Source: Candidatus Proendomicrobium guianensium (lineage in GTDB: Bacteria; Elusimicrobiota; Endomicrobiia; Endomicrobiales; Endomicrobiaceae). From it: a stretch of 5,899 nt of DNA. Where the stretch lies: positions 1 to 5,899 of the forward strand of contig WQVR01000066.1 of assembly GCA_009785775.1 (NCBI GenBank). The letters are read 5' to 3'. The notes below the pieces were generated by a model. That model saw only the letters and a program-made list of their open reading frames with translations, was not told the origin of the DNA and searched no databases. Of this stretch, positions 5,038 to 5,899 are shown in pieces. How positions within the stretch are numbered: the first letter of the stretch is position 1; the number at the start of each line of letters is the position of its first letter. A program made the translations under genes and the position numbers.

Positions 5038-5899
5038 AAAAACTTGAAGTGTTGGCGCCGGCGGGGTCTAAAGATTCTTTTATTTCCGCGGTTGCCGCGG
5101 GTGCAGACGCCATATATTTAGGGTTAGAAAATTTTAATGCCCGCAAAAATGCGCAAAATTTTACGACAAGTGAATTTTACGCGTATTCAGATTATGCCCG
5201 TAAAAACAATGTAAAAGTTTATGTTACCCTAAACACTCTTGTAAAAGAAACAGAACTTCCCGCCCTTTTTAAAACGCTAAACATAATCTCTAATGCCGGC
5301 GTCGACGGCGTGATAATTCAAGACTTAGGCATTTTAAACATAATAAAAACATATTTTCCCAACATTGTTTGCCATGCGAGCACCCAGTTGGCTGTTCACA
5401 ATAGTGCGGGTGCGGCTTTTGCCAAAAAATTGGGTTTTAAGCGAGTTGTTCTGGCTAGGGAACTTTCTTTTCAAGAAATATCTAAAATAAATGGGGGCTT
5501 AGCTCCCGAACTTGAAGTTTTTGTGCATGGGGCATTATGCTTTAGCGTTTCGGGGTTATGTTTAATGTCTAGCGCTATAGGTGGCTTTAGCGGAAACAGG
5601 GGATTATGCGCCCAGCCTTGCCGTAGACTATATAAGTGTATAGCAGGAGAAGGTTATTATATATCGCCTAAAGATTTAGAACTTTCCGAGTATATTTTAA
5701 ATTTAAAGCGTGCAGGCGTAGCCTGCTTGAAAATAGAAGGGCGCATGAAAAATGCCGAATATGTTTATAAAACGGTTAAAGCTTATAAATTGTTGGTTGT
5801 GTCAGACAAAAGTAATTGCGGCAAAGTTTTAAAAAAAGCAAAAAAACTTTTAGACTCAGACTTTGCCCGAAAAAAAACCACGTTAAACTTTACCTCTAA
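5034..5899 (+). CDS. U32 peptidase-family protein, probable iron-sulfur RNA hydroxylation factor (3' end outside window)
   Basis: The frame stays open from ATG 5034 to the window end, giving 288 residues of a protein that is usually over 400 and in the RlhA-like branch over 600. The opening LEVLAPAG (4-11), then AVAAGADAIYLG (19-30), is the U32 TIM-barrel start. The U32 signature is seen as EVFVHGALCFSVSGLC (161-176), followed by GNRGLCAQPCR (187-197) and LKIEGRMKNAEYV (232-244). Cysteines at 169, 176, 192 and 196 have C-x6-C-x15-C-x3-C spacing, with further Cys at 202 and 231. Characterised members (TrhP, RlhA, UbiU/UbiV) use conserved cysteines for an iron-sulfur cluster and hydroxylate tRNA wobble uridine, a 23S rRNA cytidine, or ubiquinone precursors. 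Despite the name, peptidase activity is doubtful for most. The translation operon favours an RNA substrate, an inference. It overlaps yraN by ATGA, with only a weak AGGT (5019-5022) upstream. Confidence 0.92.
   Translation, partial: MKKLEVLAPAGSKDSFISAVAAGADAIYLGLENFNARKNAQNFTTSEFYAYSDYARKNNVKVYVTLNTLVKETELPALFKTLNIISNAGVDGVIIQDLGILNIIKTYFPNIVCHASTQLAVHNSAGAAFAKKLGFKRVVLARELSFQEISKINGGLAPELEVFVHGALCFSVSGLCLMSSAIGGFSGNRGLCAQPCRRLYKCIAGEGYYISPKDLELSEYILNLKRAGVACLKIEGRMKNAEYVYKTVKAYKLLVVSDKSNCGKVLKKAKKLLDSDFARKKTTLNFTS

Noticed and set aside
5897..5899. TAA at the very end of the window as the U32 stop
   Set aside because: It is out of frame with the U32 gene, whose last codons read ...TTT ACC TCT AA. 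The protein remains open and is much shorter than the family, so it is cut by the window edge.

Overview
This window comes from a bacterial chromosome with moderately low GC (about 40%, judged by eye). All genes lie on the plus strand, packed almost without gaps. A lipid A-type (LpxL/HtrB-family) acyltransferase points to a Gram-negative cell with an outer membrane. The other genes are conserved translation and RNA housekeeping genes, so they do not place the organism. An Elusimicrobia-like lineage is only a guess from base composition and gene style.

Layout. Positions 1-1053 hold the 3'-terminal part of a DUF362 protein with a C-terminal double [4Fe-4S] ferredoxin domain. Positions 1081-1971 hold the LpxL-family acyltransferase. 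A 99-base gap follows, with no convincing terminator but a near-consensus sigma70-type promoter (TTGACA, 17 bases, TAGAAT). This promoter appears to start the main operon: rpsP (bS16), khpA (KH-domain RNA-binding protein), a rimM-like gene, trmD (tRNA m1G37 methyltransferase), rplS (bL19), rnhB (RNase HII), yraN (UPF0102 nuclease-like) and a U32-family gene cut by the window end.

How the genes work together. The operon combines two ribosomal proteins, a ribosome-assembly factor, an RNA chaperone-like KH protein, a tRNA methyltransferase, an RNA:DNA hybrid nuclease and a probable iron-sulfur RNA hydroxylation factor. It thus links ribosome supply to RNA modification and genome upkeep. Translation signals alternate. 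rpsP, khpA, rplS and rnhB have clear Shine-Dalgarno (SD) sequences. rimM, trmD, yraN and the U32 gene have little or none and start by overlapping the previous stop codon, which suggests translational coupling.

Main oddities. The rimM-slot protein is only 101 residues and contains just the C-terminal PRC-barrel half of RimM. An in-frame stop five codons upstream rules out a longer version. The rnhB ribosome-binding site can be sequestered by a 6-bp GC-rich hairpin that encloses its TTG start. A perfect 6-bp hairpin ends one base before the trmD start. I saw no mobile elements, CRISPR arrays, tRNA or rRNA genes, and no gene-free stretch longer than 300 bases. I found no convincing novel multi-gene system here.
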